45,068 nt of DNA from Gemmatimonadota bacterium (GTDB lineage Bacteria; Gemmatimonadota; Gemmatimonadetes; Longimicrobiales; Gaopeijiaceae), in the NCBI GenBank assembly GCA_022560615.1, contig JADFSR010000035.1:1-45068 (forward strand). Reading direction: 5' to 3'. Below are positions 1 to 8,804 of this stretch, piece by piece. The position numbers and the translations under genes were made by a program. The notes under the pieces were generated by a model that was not told the DNA's origin, ran no database searches, and saw only the letters and a program-made list of their open reading frames with translations. How positions within the stretch are numbered: position 1 is the stretch's first letter; each line of letters opens with the position of its first letter.

Positions 1-873
1 GAGCGCGCCGCCATCGGCGTCGAGCAACTGGAGATCCTGTCGGCGGCCGTCTACGAGAAGTGCGACGGGTCGGACGGCCTCGAGGACGGGGTCATCGAGA
101 ACCCACCCGCGTGTGGCTTTGATCCCGCCACGGATCTGCCCGTCTGTGACGGCGCATCAGCAGGACTCGACTGCTTCACACAGGACCAGATCGACGCCTT
201 GAAGAAGGTCTACGACGGGCCGCCCTTCTTCCCCGGCCGTGTGGTCGGGGGGGAAGTGTTCGTGGAGGGCCGGAATGGCCGGTTCAGCGGCTGGCAGCGG
301 GTTATAAACCCCGACGTCGGCAGGTTTGCCGAACCCTTCTTCAAGTACATGGCGTTCGAAGTGCCCGACTCCGCGTCCGATTGGCGAACCTTCGATTTCG
401 TAGAGGATCTCCCGAAAGTGGAGTGGCTGCGACGGATCATCGACGCCACCGACCCGGATCTGAGGCGCTTTCGCGAACATGGCGGCAAGATGCTCATGTA
501 CTTCGGGTGGGCCGACACGTCCCTCAATCCGCTTCGAGGAGTGCAGTATTACGAGGCCGTACTGGATGAGATGGGACCCTCGACGACCGACTTCTTCCGT
601 CTCTTCATGATCCCGGGCATGTTCCACTGTGGGGGCAGTGTCGGAGTCAATCGACTCGAGCACGACGGCGAGCAAAACGCCTGGTATAATGAGACGGATT
701 ACTTGCAGGACTGGGTGGAACAGGGCGTTCCGCCAGAGCAACTCTCCGGGTTGCGGGTCGAGCAAGGACGCGTCCTCTGGACCCGGCCGATCTGCCTGTA
801 TCCGCTCGTGGCTCGCTACACCGGCCGCGGTGACAGCGACGATGCCGCCAACTTCGTGTGCAGGGACTCCTGA
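1..873 (+). CDS. Tannase/feruloyl esterase family protein, C-terminal part (5' end outside window)
   Basis: The frame is open from the first base of the window to a TGA at 871-873, so only about 290 C-terminal residues are present. The family (PF07519) is a secreted serine alpha/beta-hydrolase that cleaves ester bonds of gallates, hydroxycinnamates or related aryl esters. Visible signatures are the Ca-binding lid segment CDGSDGLEDGVIENP with a following Cys-rich CGFDP, the catalytic Asp in GWADTS (codon 514-516), and the catalytic His in GMFHCGGS (codon 625-627) followed by Cys. The Asp and the His-Cys pair are the second half of the CS-D-HC motif, in which a disulfide links the neighbours of Ser and His; the CS part lies upstream of the window. 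Exact substrate cannot be told. The next 145 bases (874-1018) hold nothing I can assign. Confidence 0.88.
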   Translation, partial: ERAAIGVEQLEILSAAVYEKCDGSDGLEDGVIENPPACGFDPATDLPVCDGASAGLDCFTQDQIDALKKVYDGPPFFPGRVVGGEVFVEGRNGRFSGWQRVINPDVGRFAEPFFKYMAFEVPDSASDWRTFDFVEDLPKVEWLRRIIDATDPDLRRFREHGGKMLMYFGWADTSLNPLRGVQYYEAVLDEMGPSTTDFFRLFMIPGMFHCGGSVGVNRLEHDGEQNAWYNETDYLQDWVEQGVPPEQLSGLRVEQGRVLWTRPICLYPLVARYTGRGDSDDAANFVCRDS

Positions 874-1018
874 GCAAGGCTCGCTGGGCAGCATCCTAAT
901 CGCTCTGAGAGAATCCGGTGGGGACGTAGCAAGCTCGTCCGAATCGGCTGAAAGCAGTCGGTTGAAGAACCGCTGGCTTCGCTCGTGTCTCGCGATGACC
1001 GCTGCCCCCTCGACCTGA

Positions 1019-1694
1019 TTCGCACGGAACTCCTTCGCGAGCGCAGCCAGCACCTCTTGTTCTTCGCTCCGCTCCTCCGAGCGCGAGAACCGCCGACTCC
1101 GTCGGCTCCTGCAACTCGCCAAGCTCCGCCTCGATGCCTCCCTCGAGGACATCGACTTCCGATCCCCGCGAGGCATCGACAACTCCGTCGTGCTTCGTCT
1201 CGTCGGCTGTGACTGGGTCCGCAACCACCAGGTCGTCTTGATCACTGGAGCGACGGGTACGGGCAAAACGTATCTCGCGTGCGCCCTCGCTCAGGCCGCG
1301 TGCCGCCACGGCCTCTCCACTCGCTACTTCCGATTCTCCCGGTTCCTCGACGAACTCGCCCTCGCCAAGGCAGACGGATCGTACCCAAAGTTCCTGAACC
1401 GCCTACTCCGTACCCAGCTCGTCGCGCTCAATGACTTCGGAATGGCGCCCCTAACCGATGCGCAGCGCCGTGACCTCCTCGATGTCCTCGAAGACCGCCA
1501 TGGCCGCCGCGCGACCCTCGTCACCAGCCAGCTCCCGATCGAGCACTGGCATGACGCCATTGGCCGATCCCACCTTCGGCGACGCCATCCTAGACCGCCT
1601 CGTCCACCACGCTCATCGTATCACCCTGCAAGGACCTTCTATGAGACGAAACAAGCCCAACGCCCCGTCCGAGTCCGACTCGGCTACCCAATAA
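1019..1694 (+). pseudogene. istB: IstB-type transposition helper ATPase of an IS21-family element, truncated and frameshifted
   Basis: Residues from RENRRLRRLLQLAKLR onward match the canonical IstB N-terminal helix, followed by the Walker A motif GATGTGKT (about 1250-1273) and the downstream LNDFGMAPL segment. The first 40-60 residues expected of IstB are missing: an in-frame TGA sits at 1016-1018 and no upstream frame continues the match. After IEHWHDAIG (to about 1564) the family sequence [19 protein letters not shown] continues only in the next frame, which is explained by one extra C at about 1564-1565; that frame ends with TAA at 1692-1694. No IstA transposase precedes it. The copy is therefore dead. 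IS21 IstB normally acts as the AAA+ partner of the DDE transposase IstA. Confidence 0.88.
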
Positions 1695-1709
1695 TCCACC
1701 CCAGCGTCG

Positions 1710-1788
1710 CTTCGCTCCGATCCCGTGCCACTTGCTCCGAACCGAGCCTTCCGCTTGCTCCGAACTGGCCCTTCCACTTGGCCGAAAT
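1710..1788 (+). repeat. Terminal repeats of the IS21-type element (right end)
   Basis: Directly after the istB remnant, the motif CTTGCTCCGAAC occurs at 1731-1742 and 1754-1765, with degenerate versions at 1710-1721 (CTTCGCTCCGAT) and 1777-1786 (CTTGGCCGAA). Spacing is 21-23 nt. Multiple short direct repeats at each end are typical of IS21-family elements, where they bind the transposase, so this is read as the right terminus. The sequence then runs directly into a fragment of an unrelated IS. Confidence 0.6.
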
Positions 1789-1813
1789 GCTCAATGGGCC
1801 CTCGGCCGCCCTG

Positions 1814-2053
1814 AGGGAGAGGAACCGCAACATCCGCTCGATCCGAGCTCTCGGTCGACGCGAGTGGCATACGCACTCAGGCTACAGCAGGCGCAGCCTG
1901 GTGGAGAATACCGTCTACCGGTACAAAACGATCATCGGTCGAAGTATGCGAAGTCGAACCTTGGCTGGACAACGAGTTGAGGTGCAGCTCGGTTGCAGGA
2001 TCCTCAACACGATGACCCACCTCGGGATGCCGGACAGTTACCGAGTGGCTTGA
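1814..2053 (+). pseudogene. C-terminal fragment of an IS5-type (DDE) transposase
   Basis: About 80 residues beginning RERNRNIRSI and ending at a TGA (2051-2053) match the C-terminal end of IS5-group transposases. The block GYSRRSLVENTVYRYKTI contains the catalytic Glu of the DDE triad (in the SLVEN motif), followed by the typical tail SRTLAGQRVE and LNTMTHLGMPDSYRV. The N-terminal two thirds with both catalytic aspartates are absent. It happens to be in the same frame as the istB remnant, giving one misleading continuous frame, but the IS21 terminal repeats lie between them, so these are two elements, one inserted next to the other. Confidence 0.8.
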
Positions 2054-2182
2054 TCTCCCGCTCGGGGAAGGGGGAATCTGTCCTCAGTTCGGAGCCATGC
2101 ACCAACGCCTGGGCGAGCCTGCGGTGGTCGGCCGGCGACCGAGTGTCGTAGGAAGCTGTTGATCGGCGCATTCCGACTTCTT

Positions 2183-3211
2183 TCATCCACCCAGCGGGCC
2201 GCCTTCTTGAATGTGTCCTTCGAGCGATCGGAGAAATGCCAGCAGCGCCGCTTTGTCGCGGTCGGTCAGCCCGAGCGGCCGTAGACGTTGGTCGAGATAC
2301 GGATTGGCGTGCCCCCCATCGTCGTAGAAATCGACCACCTCTTCGAGCGTAGCAAGACTCCCGTCGTGCATGTACGGAGCGGTGCGCGTGACGTGCCGCA
2401 GCGTGGGCGTCTTAAATGCACCTACATCCACGGCCTGCCCGGTTACCAATGCCCGACCGGAGTCCGCCGGCTCCCCATTTCGCCAAGCGACGCCGGTGTT
2501 GTGAAAAGCCAGGTCGGTGAGCAGCGCGCCGAGGTGGCATCGGGCGCACCGTGCGCGCCCTTGGAACAGGCTCATACCTCTCCGTTCGAGTGCATTCAAA
2601 GCGTCCCGATCGCCATCCGCGAACCGATCGAAGCGAGACCCCCCGGCACGAATGGACCGGACGTACGCCGCAAGGGCTCGGGCCAGACCGTCACGCGTAA
2701 CATCTTCCCCAAGTGTTCTATCGAAGAGTCGGCGGTAATCCACATTCTGACGAAGCCGCTGAACGACGTCATCCACCGTCACGTCCATCTCATTAAGGGC
2801 CACGAGCGGCTGGAGTACTTGCTGCTCGAGCGTCGCGGTCCGGCCGTCCCAGAAGAACGCCTTTCCCCATGCCAAGTTCAAAATGGCGGGGACATTCCTA
2901 GTTCCTGTCCGACCAAACACCCCCACACTGACTTTCCGGCTGTCGGCGAATCCCCGTCCCGGCTGATGGCACGAGGCGCAAGCCAGAGTAGAGTCGCGGG
3001 AAAGGTCCGCATCGAAAAACAGTCTCCTCCCAAGTGCCACGACATCTGGCCCCACCCTGCCACCGGGAGGTATCGGCACGTAGAGATCCAATCCACCGGG
3101 GGCTGCTGCAGCCCGGCGAGCCTGGGCTTTCGCCGTCACCGGCAGCGCGGCTCCGGCGGTGAGCGCCGAAACCGCGGCTGCCACGAATACGAATCGCCAA
3201 GACTGGTGCAC
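2183..3211 (-). CDS. Di-heme cytochrome c peroxidase / MauG-family protein
   Basis: A 342-aa secreted protein with an N-terminal signal peptide (hydrophobic stretch about residues 7-28, Ala-rich cleavage region). Two c-type heme sites are visible: CASCH at residues 78-82 and CARCH at 222-226, with PYMHDGS near 279-285 in the place where the family carries the axial-ligand/gating loop. NVPAILNLAW and FFWDGR are further signatures. Family members reduce H2O2 in the periplasm with electrons from small cytochromes; the MauG/MbnH branch instead oxidises protein or peptide substrates, so the substrate is open. The start is GTG at 3211, with AGGGAAG upstream. It lies 8 nt behind the preceding TPR/propeller gene and is likely cotranscribed with it. 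Confidence 0.88.
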   Translation of the reverse strand: MHQSWRFVFVAAAVSALTAGAALPVTAKAQARRAAAAPGGLDLYVPIPPGGRVGPDVVALGRRLFFDADLSRDSTLACASCHQPGRGFADSRKVSVGVFGRTGTRNVPAILNLAWGKAFFWDGRTATLEQQVLQPLVALNEMDVTVDDVVQRLRQNVDYRRLFDRTLGEDVTRDGLARALAAYVRSIRAGGSRFDRFADGDRDALNALERRGMSLFQGRARCARCHLGALLTDLAFHNTGVAWRNGEPADSGRALVTGQAVDVGAFKTPTLRHVTRTAPYMHDGSLATLEEVVDFYDDGGHANPYLDQRLRPLGLTDRDKAALLAFLRSLEGHIQEGGPLGG

Positions 3212-3219
3212 GATCTTCC

Positions 3220-5499
3220 CTACCGTCCGGTGTCGTCTTGCCAGGGAAGGCCTTCGGCCAACCAGAGCTCGTTAAACCTCTTCATGACCGTGTACGCGAC
3301 CCGCACGCCGTCGGGATGGAACCTCAAGTTGGCCAGTTGATATGGCGTGATCGGGAGGTCCAGACTTCTTGGCGCTCCCCCGCTTACGTCGACGATCCGG
3401 ATCTCAACATCGTCCGCATCCCCGCCGGTCGGCTCGACCACATAAATCAACTGCTTTCCATCAGGCGTCCACTTCAATGCGTCTATGCGCCCTGAGTGTT
3501 TGTCGGCCTCATGCTCGACCCTGTCGAGCTCACGCGGTGCGCCCCCGGTCAGCGGAAGCACGACGAGAACCGAGATCATCGCCGTGTCGCTGGTCATCGC
3601 CGCCGCGAGCGTCATGCCATCGGGCGACAACTGCCACTGCCCCATATTGGGCCACTCCCCCAAATAGGCGAGTTGGGGTATGGGTTCACTCGGTGCCGTG
3701 AACAACGACTCCTGATCAGTGAGCGAACGGATCCATTTTATTCCGTTCCGCACGAAGAGAAGATCCTCACCGGGGCGTTGCGGTTCGTCACCACTCGAGA
3801 AAAGGTCAAGGTCGGTCTGCCCGATGATGCGAATGCCCAAAGAGCGCAGTGCCTGTGCCTGGCGTCCATCGGTGAAGTGGAACTCGGTCACATCGCCCAC
3901 GGCCAGGCCCGCGAAATCCCGGCGATAGTCCTCCCGTGCGACTTCGCCGGTCAGCACATCGATGCGGTACGACACACGACCCGGCGCATCACTCTCGAAG
4001 TCTCCCCCCTCCACCCATACGAACCGTCCATCTTGAGACCAATCGGGTCGGCTGTCCCTCTCAAGCAACCGGAACGGAAGGGGGTGAGCGTGCTCCTCAC
4101 CCGTCGAGAGGGTTTTCACGACCAGGTGTAATGACTCCTTGGCAACGCCGCGACGGGAGAGATACGCGATTCGCTCGCCGTCGGGCGACCACGCCGGCCG
4201 CATGTTGGTGCCGAGGTGCAGCTCGGTAAGTCGCGACGTGTTAGCAAGCGATCCGGAGCCTGAGAGGTCCAACTCCGCCACATACACCTCGCTTTCGCTT
4301 CCGCGGACCCGGAAGTACGGTGCTCCCGAACTGGTGAGACCCATCGGAACCATCGGCCCGAGGTTCGGCTGCACCAACTCGGGCTCGCCGTTGACCCGCC
4401 CGTCCTCCCAGCGGACGGCCCACAGACCCCGTTGCCCCGACCGGTCGCTCGTAAAAACGATGCGACCGCCATCCGGTGTCCACATGGGCATTTCGTCATC
4501 GGTCGGATGCTGCGAGATCGGTATCTCCTCCGATCCGTCCGTGGCCAGCACGAACACGTCGTGCGTTTCTTCCCCTTCGGTTGGAGGATACGCGAAGGCC
4601 ACGTAACGCCCGTCGGGAGAGAGAGCGAGAGATGCCGGGCGGTGGGTCCCAAGCGTCTTGAGGATGGTGAGCGACCCATCGGTGGACACGAGACCGACAC
4701 TGAAAACGTCGTCCCAACCCTTCAAGATGACGGCCACGGTCGAAGTGCGAGAGGAGAAGGCCCCCGGCACCACCTCCGCAAACTGGAGGTTGTCGAGGAT
4801 CACCCGATCCTGCGATCCGTCGGATCGCACGACGCTGAGCCGCTGATGCGTCCACTCCTTTACCCACTCGGCGTACGCCAACCACGCACCGTCCTCGGAC
4901 CAAATCGCGCGCGTGATGTACCCGTCGATCGGGCCCTGTGAGTAACGGTCAGTGACGAGGCGCGAGCGTCCGCTTCGGATGTTGTAAACGGCGACATCCG
5001 CATGGCCTCGAAGGGGGGGAGCATCTGCGAGTCCCCAGTCCACAAAGAGGACCTCGCGGCCATCCGGCGACAGGCCGCCGGGATTGAGGCCCACGTCGGC
5101 AGACCACAATCGCCGGGTCCTCAAGCCATGCTCATCGGTGTTTCGTTGCGCGTCGTCCCCCACCAGCACGGCGAGGCGGGCGCGCGCACGTTGGGCTGCC
5201 TCGCGCTGGTCCGCATAGTCGCGCAGCACCCGATTGTAGGCGTCCTGCGCTTGCGCCTGACCCAGCGTTTCATACGCCTGGCCGAGTTCGACGAGCGCCA
5301 GCGCCGCGATGTCGCGATGGTCGGGAAAATCCTCGATGAGACTACGGTAGAGACCGATGGCCGCATGCACGTCTCCGCGGACGTCGACCTCGTAGCGCGC
5401 CGCCTCGAGGCGAACAGTAGGGCTCGTCTGTTGTGATGCGACTGCCGGTGCCGCAAGCAGAAGGATCAATGCGAAGCTGCAGAGTATGGAACGTTTCAT
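3220..5499 (-). CDS. Secreted TPR plus TolB/WD40-like beta-propeller protein
   Basis: A 759-aa protein. The ATG at 5499 is chosen because GGAGG lies seven bases upstream and the protein then begins with a clean signal peptide (MKRSILCSFALILLLAAP). Residues about 30-120 form a tetratricopeptide-like helical region (GDVHAAIGLYRSLIEDFP, ALVELGQAYETLG). The rest is repeated PD40/TolB propeller blades, recognisable as SPDGRE, SPDGRYVAFAYP, TPDGGRIVFTSDRSG, SPDGERIAYLS, SPDGMTLAAA and TPDGKQLIYV. Such proteins are periplasmic or exported scaffolds; some are peptidase-associated, but no peptidase domain is present here. It is followed 8 nt later by a di-heme peroxidase and preceded by a two-component regulator, which suggests regulation by that system (inference). 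Confidence 0.82.
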   Translation of the reverse strand: MKRSILCSFALILLLAAPAVASQQTSPTVRLEAARYEVDVRGDVHAAIGLYRSLIEDFPDHRDIAALALVELGQAYETLGQAQAQDAYNRVLRDYADQREAAQRARARLAVLVGDDAQRNTDEHGLRTRRLWSADVGLNPGGLSPDGREVLFVDWGLADAPPLRGHADVAVYNIRSGRSRLVTDRYSQGPIDGYITRAIWSEDGAWLAYAEWVKEWTHQRLSVVRSDGSQDRVILDNLQFAEVVPGAFSSRTSTVAVILKGWDDVFSVGLVSTDGSLTILKTLGTHRPASLALSPDGRYVAFAYPPTEGEETHDVFVLATDGSEEIPISQHPTDDEMPMWTPDGGRIVFTSDRSGQRGLWAVRWEDGRVNGEPELVQPNLGPMVPMGLTSSGAPYFRVRGSESEVYVAELDLSGSGSLANTSRLTELHLGTNMRPAWSPDGERIAYLSRRGVAKESLHLVVKTLSTGEEHAHPLPFRLLERDSRPDWSQDGRFVWVEGGDFESDAPGRVSYRIDVLTGEVAREDYRRDFAGLAVGDVTEFHFTDGRQAQALRSLGIRIIGQTDLDLFSSGDEPQRPGEDLLFVRNGIKWIRSLTDQESLFTAPSEPIPQLAYLGEWPNMGQWQLSPDGMTLAAAMTSDTAMISVLVVLPLTGGAPRELDRVEHEADKHSGRIDALKWTPDGKQLIYVVEPTGGDADDVEIRIVDVSGGAPRSLDLPITPYQLANLRFHPDGVRVAYTVMKRFNELWLAEGLPWQDDTGR

Positions 5500-5607
5500 C
5501 GGTAACCTCCGACCGGGACATGCCATCGTATTTCGATGCAACGATATCCCGGTCCTTCGACGCTTGCCCGAAGCCCGGATGGGCGCTTGGTGAAGACTAT
5601 GCGAAGT

Positions 5608-6291
5608 TCATTCCGCGAACCGGTATCCCACGCCTCGGACCTGAATGAGATGTCGGGGTGCCGCGGGATCGTCTTCGAGCTTCCTTCTCAAGTTCGCGAT
5701 GTGCGTGTCGACGGTTCTGGGAAAGACGGAACCGGGATCATCCCACAGGTGATCCAATATGTCGGAACGGCTCACCGCCTCGTGCCGATGCTCGATCAAA
5801 TACTTGAGGAGATCGAACTCCAACTTGGTCATTTCCAGTGGCTCGCCTTTCCGTGTCGCCTCGTACTTCCGGAAATCGACCTCGACGTTCCCAAAGCTGC
5901 AGGTATCCGCTGTTGCAGGTGCGGACCTCCCACGTCGCAGTATGGCCTTGATGCGAGCCCCAAGTTCCCGCGGGCTGAACGGCTTGGTGACATAGTCGTC
6001 CGCACCAAGCTCGAGACCAAGCACCTTATCGATTTCCTGTCCCTTGGCCGTGAGCATGAGAATCGGCGTCTGCACGCCCTCTCCACGTAGTCGCTTGCAC
6101 ACCTCGAAACCGTCCATGCCAGGTAGCATGATGTCCAGGATGACGAGGTCCAGCTTTGACTCACTGGCTTTGCGCAAACCCGATATACCGTCCCGCGCCG
6201 TCTCCAGCTCATAGCCCTCGAGTGTGAGGTGATCTTCGAGAGCCATGAGAATGCTCTCTTCGTCCTCAATGATCAGGATCTTCGGCATCAC
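5608..6291 (-). CDS. Two-component response regulator, OmpR/PhoB type
   Basis: A 227-aa regulator. The receiver domain (residues 1-120) has the acidic pair E9/D10, phosphoacceptor D53 in LVILDIMLPGMDG, T81 (LMLTAKG) and K103 in the VTKPF motif. The C-terminal winged-helix domain (about 130-225) ends with the typical NLRRKLEDD and GVGYRFAE. It would bind DNA as a phosphorylated dimer. Its ATG overlaps the stop of the histidine kinase gene by 4 nt (ATGA), so the two are translationally coupled and almost certainly partners. A CATCG-TATTT-CGATG inverted repeat lies in the 108-nt gap to the next gene downstream and could be an operator, but is short. Confidence 0.95.
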   Translation of the reverse strand: MMPKILIIEDEESILMALEDHLTLEGYELETARDGISGLRKASESKLDLVILDIMLPGMDGFEVCKRLRGEGVQTPILMLTAKGQEIDKVLGLELGADDYVTKPFSPRELGARIKAILRRGRSAPATADTCSFGNVEVDFRKYEATRKGEPLEMTKLEFDLLKYLIEHRHEAVSRSDILDHLWDDPGSVFPRTVDTHIANLRRKLEDDPAAPRHLIQVRGVGYRFAE

Positions 6292-8396
6292 GTTCGCCCC
6301 CGTTTGTGAGTTACCGACGGATCGGCGACTAGCGGGAGGCGCATGGAAAACGTGCTGCCTCGACCGGGTTCACTGTGCACCTCGACATCACCTCCGTGCG
6401 CTGCGACGATTTGCTTGACGAGGGTAAGACCGAGGCCCGTGCCCTTGACACTTCGGGTGAGTTCGCCTCCGCCGCGATAGAAACGGTCAAAAACCTTGTC
6501 GGCCTCTTCAGCTGCCAATCCGATTCCGAAATCCCGGACGGCGATGACGATGTGGGCATTCTCGCGGAAGCTCCTCACGACCACCTCTCGCGACGAGCCG
6601 GAATACTTCACACCATTGTCGATGAGGTTGTTGAGTGCCTGGCGAATGGCATCGGCGTCGAGGAATGCACTGGGAAGCGAATCTTCCAATTCGGTGCGAA
6701 CGGTAAATCCCTGGTGAAGCACGCGATGCTGCGCCTCCGTGACGATATCCTCGACCAACGATTTCACGTCCACAGCCGCCCTGGACATTTCTCGTCGGCC
6801 TTCCTCCATCCGGGCAAAGTCGAGCACGTTGTCGATGAGCATCGACAGGCGTTCGCTCTGCTCAACAAGGACGTCGTAGTAGCGACGCCGTCTGTCCTCC
6901 GATGGAACCATGTCCGCCTGGAGCATCTCGGCCAACTGGCGTATCGACGTGAGCGGGCTCTTGAACTCGTGGGACACCGTAGAGACGAAATCCGATTGCA
7001 TGCGAGCCAACTCCAGCTCTCGGCTGACACTTCGGATCGTGAGTACCAGACCGCCCAGCAAGATGCCGGCGAGCAGCAGAAAGGCGTAGAAATACACCGC
7101 GCGCCGTGAGGTCAGAAAATTCTCGGCGAGTCCCATCGATTGGGGCGATAGTTGCAGAGTCCAAGGCGGGAAGTCGCCAAGGCTCGCCGTTACCGTGAGC
7201 GATCTTGCCGGCGGCGCCACATCAGACGCAGCGAGTGTGTCACCGCCCTGCGATCGTAAAACCCATACCACGCGACTTGCTTGTTCGGTTTGTGCTACCT
7301 GGGCGATGTATTGTGCAAAGGCTTCGGCGTCGAGAAGAAATCCCCAGTCGACCGGCGCCGTCCGAACCGCGCCCGGCGTGAGCACCACCGTATGAAAGGC
7401 GCGGCCCCCAGGGCCAACCACCGAGCGCCGCACATCGCCGCTTCCCACACTGAGCTGCCCGCTGGCCATCACTTGGAACTCAAGGAGCGACGCCGCACGT
7501 TCGCGATTCACCGTCTCCGCGGCGATGAGCCCCGCCACGGTATCACCGTATGAGGCATATACATCGTCCTTCACGACTTCTTCGAGCACCTGACGCGTAC
7601 GGGTGGCAAGCAATTCGAAATGTGCCGGAGTCAGGGGCCACCGTCCGCCCACGAGAGACGCGTACAAGTCGACGTAGGCATTCACCCCAGAGACGCTGTC
7701 CCCGGATTCGAACAGGATCGAGCCGTACTCCAATCCGGCGGATGCGCCGAACGGCATACCGCTCGGCATCAGCACGGGGCCGAGTTCGTCGCGGATCTTC
7801 CGGTACGTCTCGCCGGCCTCGGCCAGGTTGCCGAGTTTCCGTCGGACCCGAGCCACCGCATTCATAGCATCACCGCGTTCCTGGTCGTTGGCCGCGCGCT
7901 CGATCAGTTGTCGATAGAGTGTGAGTGATCGACGAAGGTCGCCGGACCGGAGTTCGCGCTCCCTGGCCGCGTTGAAGCTGCTCGTCCATCCACCCCTTGC
8001 GGACACCGGCGCGCGCCGCTCTGGCTCCATCTCGAACCAGAGGCCTTTCGCCGCCACGACGCGCAGAGGACCTCGGGGCTCGACCGTAAACACCGCCCAA
8101 ATCAGCGGCTCTTCCCGGACCAGGCTATCGATATCCGCTATGACATCGGAACCCCGCGAATCCGCCGCCGCGACTACCGATGCAAGCGCGTCTTCGAGGC
8201 CATCCAATCGCCCCTCAACCCCCCGTCGAACCTGGTTCGCCATCTCCTGGAGCCGCGTTCGCTGCTCACGCTCCACCAGCGCCCGGTCGTTTTGGATTCC
8301 CCTGAATGCCAGATAGCCCAGGAGGCAGCTCGGGAGAGCGATCCCGAACAGAAAGGACAGCAGGATACGGTTTCGGACGTGCCTACCCGACGTCAT
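6288..8396 (-). CDS. Membrane sensor histidine kinase with large extracytoplasmic TPR-like sensor region
   Basis: A 702-aa kinase. Membrane segments lie at about residues 10-31 and 432-454; between them is a roughly 400-residue periplasmic region that includes a tetratricopeptide-like stretch (about 150-205, SLTLYRQLIERA, LAEAGETYRKIRDELG). The cytoplasmic part holds HisKA with phospho-acceptor H476 in VSHEFKSPL, N-box NNLIDNGVKYS (589-599), G1 DFGIG (622-626), F-box FDRFY and G2 GTGLGL (652-657), so it looks catalytically complete. The sensor region does not match a PAS or Cache pattern that I recognise; its signal is unknown. It is first in a minus-strand block and overlaps the response regulator by 4 nt. 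The upstream region carries repeats rather than an obvious promoter. Confidence 0.93.
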   Translation of the reverse strand: MTSGRHVRNRILLSFLFGIALPSCLLGYLAFRGIQNDRALVEREQRTRLQEMANQVRRGVEGRLDGLEDALASVVAAADSRGSDVIADIDSLVREEPLIWAVFTVEPRGPLRVVAAKGLWFEMEPERRAPVSARGGWTSSFNAARERELRSGDLRRSLTLYRQLIERAANDQERGDAMNAVARVRRKLGNLAEAGETYRKIRDELGPVLMPSGMPFGASAGLEYGSILFESGDSVSGVNAYVDLYASLVGGRWPLTPAHFELLATRTRQVLEEVVKDDVYASYGDTVAGLIAAETVNRERAASLLEFQVMASGQLSVGSGDVRRSVVGPGGRAFHTVVLTPGAVRTAPVDWGFLLDAEAFAQYIAQVAQTEQASRVVWVLRSQGGDTLAASDVAPPARSLTVTASLGDFPPWTLQLSPQSMGLAENFLTSRRAVYFYAFLLLAGILLGGLVLTIRSVSRELELARMQSDFVSTVSHEFKSPLTSIRQLAEMLQADMVPSEDRRRRYYDVLVEQSERLSMLIDNVLDFARMEEGRREMSRAAVDVKSLVEDIVTEAQHRVLHQGFTVRTELEDSLPSAFLDADAIRQALNNLIDNGVKYSGSSREVVVRSFRENAHIVIAVRDFGIGLAAEEADKVFDRFYRGGGELTRSVKGTGLGLTLVKQIVAAHGGDVEVHSEPGRGSTFSMRLPLVADPSVTHKRGRT

Positions 8397-8686
8397 GTGA
8401 AGTGCCGCCCGATCAAGAGAGAGCCACGGTCCGTTTCAGGTTTTCGATTATGAGATCCCACACAACGTAGGAAAGTCCCCACCCCAGCGCTCGAAGAGGA
8501 GAGGAAGTTTATGTCAACGTTGTGTGAAGCCAGCTCGATGACCGGTATCCGACGCTTAGGGATAGGGATAGAAGAAGGAACTCCAACCGCCCTCTTGGTC
8601 CAGTTGTAGGCGCCGAGTGAACATTTCCCAAAAAGCGGCGGCCTGCGTAGCGACGAACCCGTCCCAAACTGTGCCAAAAACTGTGT

Positions 8687-8766
8687 CGACGCCCACCGAC
8701 GCTTGCCGACGCAAATGACGCAGAATCCCTGTATTTCCAACGCTGACCGACGCTCACCAACGCCAG
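8687..8766 (-). repeat. Decamer direct repeats resembling integrase arm-type sites
   Basis: Read on the minus strand, units of about ten bases with the core GCGTYGG repeat in two groups. One group lies at 8738-8766 (GCGTTGGTGA, GCGTCGGTCA, GCGTTGGAAA). The other lies at 8687-8721 (a degenerate GCGTCATTT, then GCGTCGGCAA, GCGTCGGTGG, GCGTCGACA). The array ends six bases from a tRNA-Pro fragment. Short direct repeats flanking a tRNA-derived core are what tyrosine-recombinase attachment sites look like (arm-type binding sites). No integrase gene is in the window, so the function is inference. Confidence 0.5.
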
Positions 8767-8772
8767 AAAGTC

Positions 8773-8795
8773 GCTCCCAAAGCAGGTGCGCTACC
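8773..8795 (-). other. tRNA-Pro(UGG) fragment, probable attachment-site remnant
   Basis: On the minus strand these 23 bases read as the 3' part of the D arm (GGTAGCGCACC) followed by the anticodon stem-loop start CTGCTTTGGGAGC, including the anticodon TGG within the loop TTTGGGA. This agrees with bacterial tRNA-Pro(UGG) as I know it. The acceptor stem, the 5' half of the D arm, the variable loop and the T arm are missing, so it cannot be a functional tRNA. With the neighbouring decamer repeats it is best explained as a piece of a tRNA-gene attachment site left by an integrative element. Confidence 0.55.
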
Positions 8796-8804
8796 GCGCA
8801 ACAG

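Noticed and set aside
157-1266. 369-codon minus-strand frame across the tannase end and istB remnant
   Set aside because: Mostly antisense to two recognised genes; the part over 880-1080 shows no family I can name, so it was not called.
2288-3340. 350-codon plus-strand frame
   Set aside because: Antisense to the di-heme peroxidase whose CxxCH motifs and signal peptide are clear on the minus strand.
8687-8766. CRISPR array
   Set aside because: Repeat units are only about ten bases and contiguous, without spacers of uniform length; no cas genes.
8773-8795. Functional tRNA gene
   Set aside because: Only a 23-base piece matches; acceptor, variable and T arms are missing.
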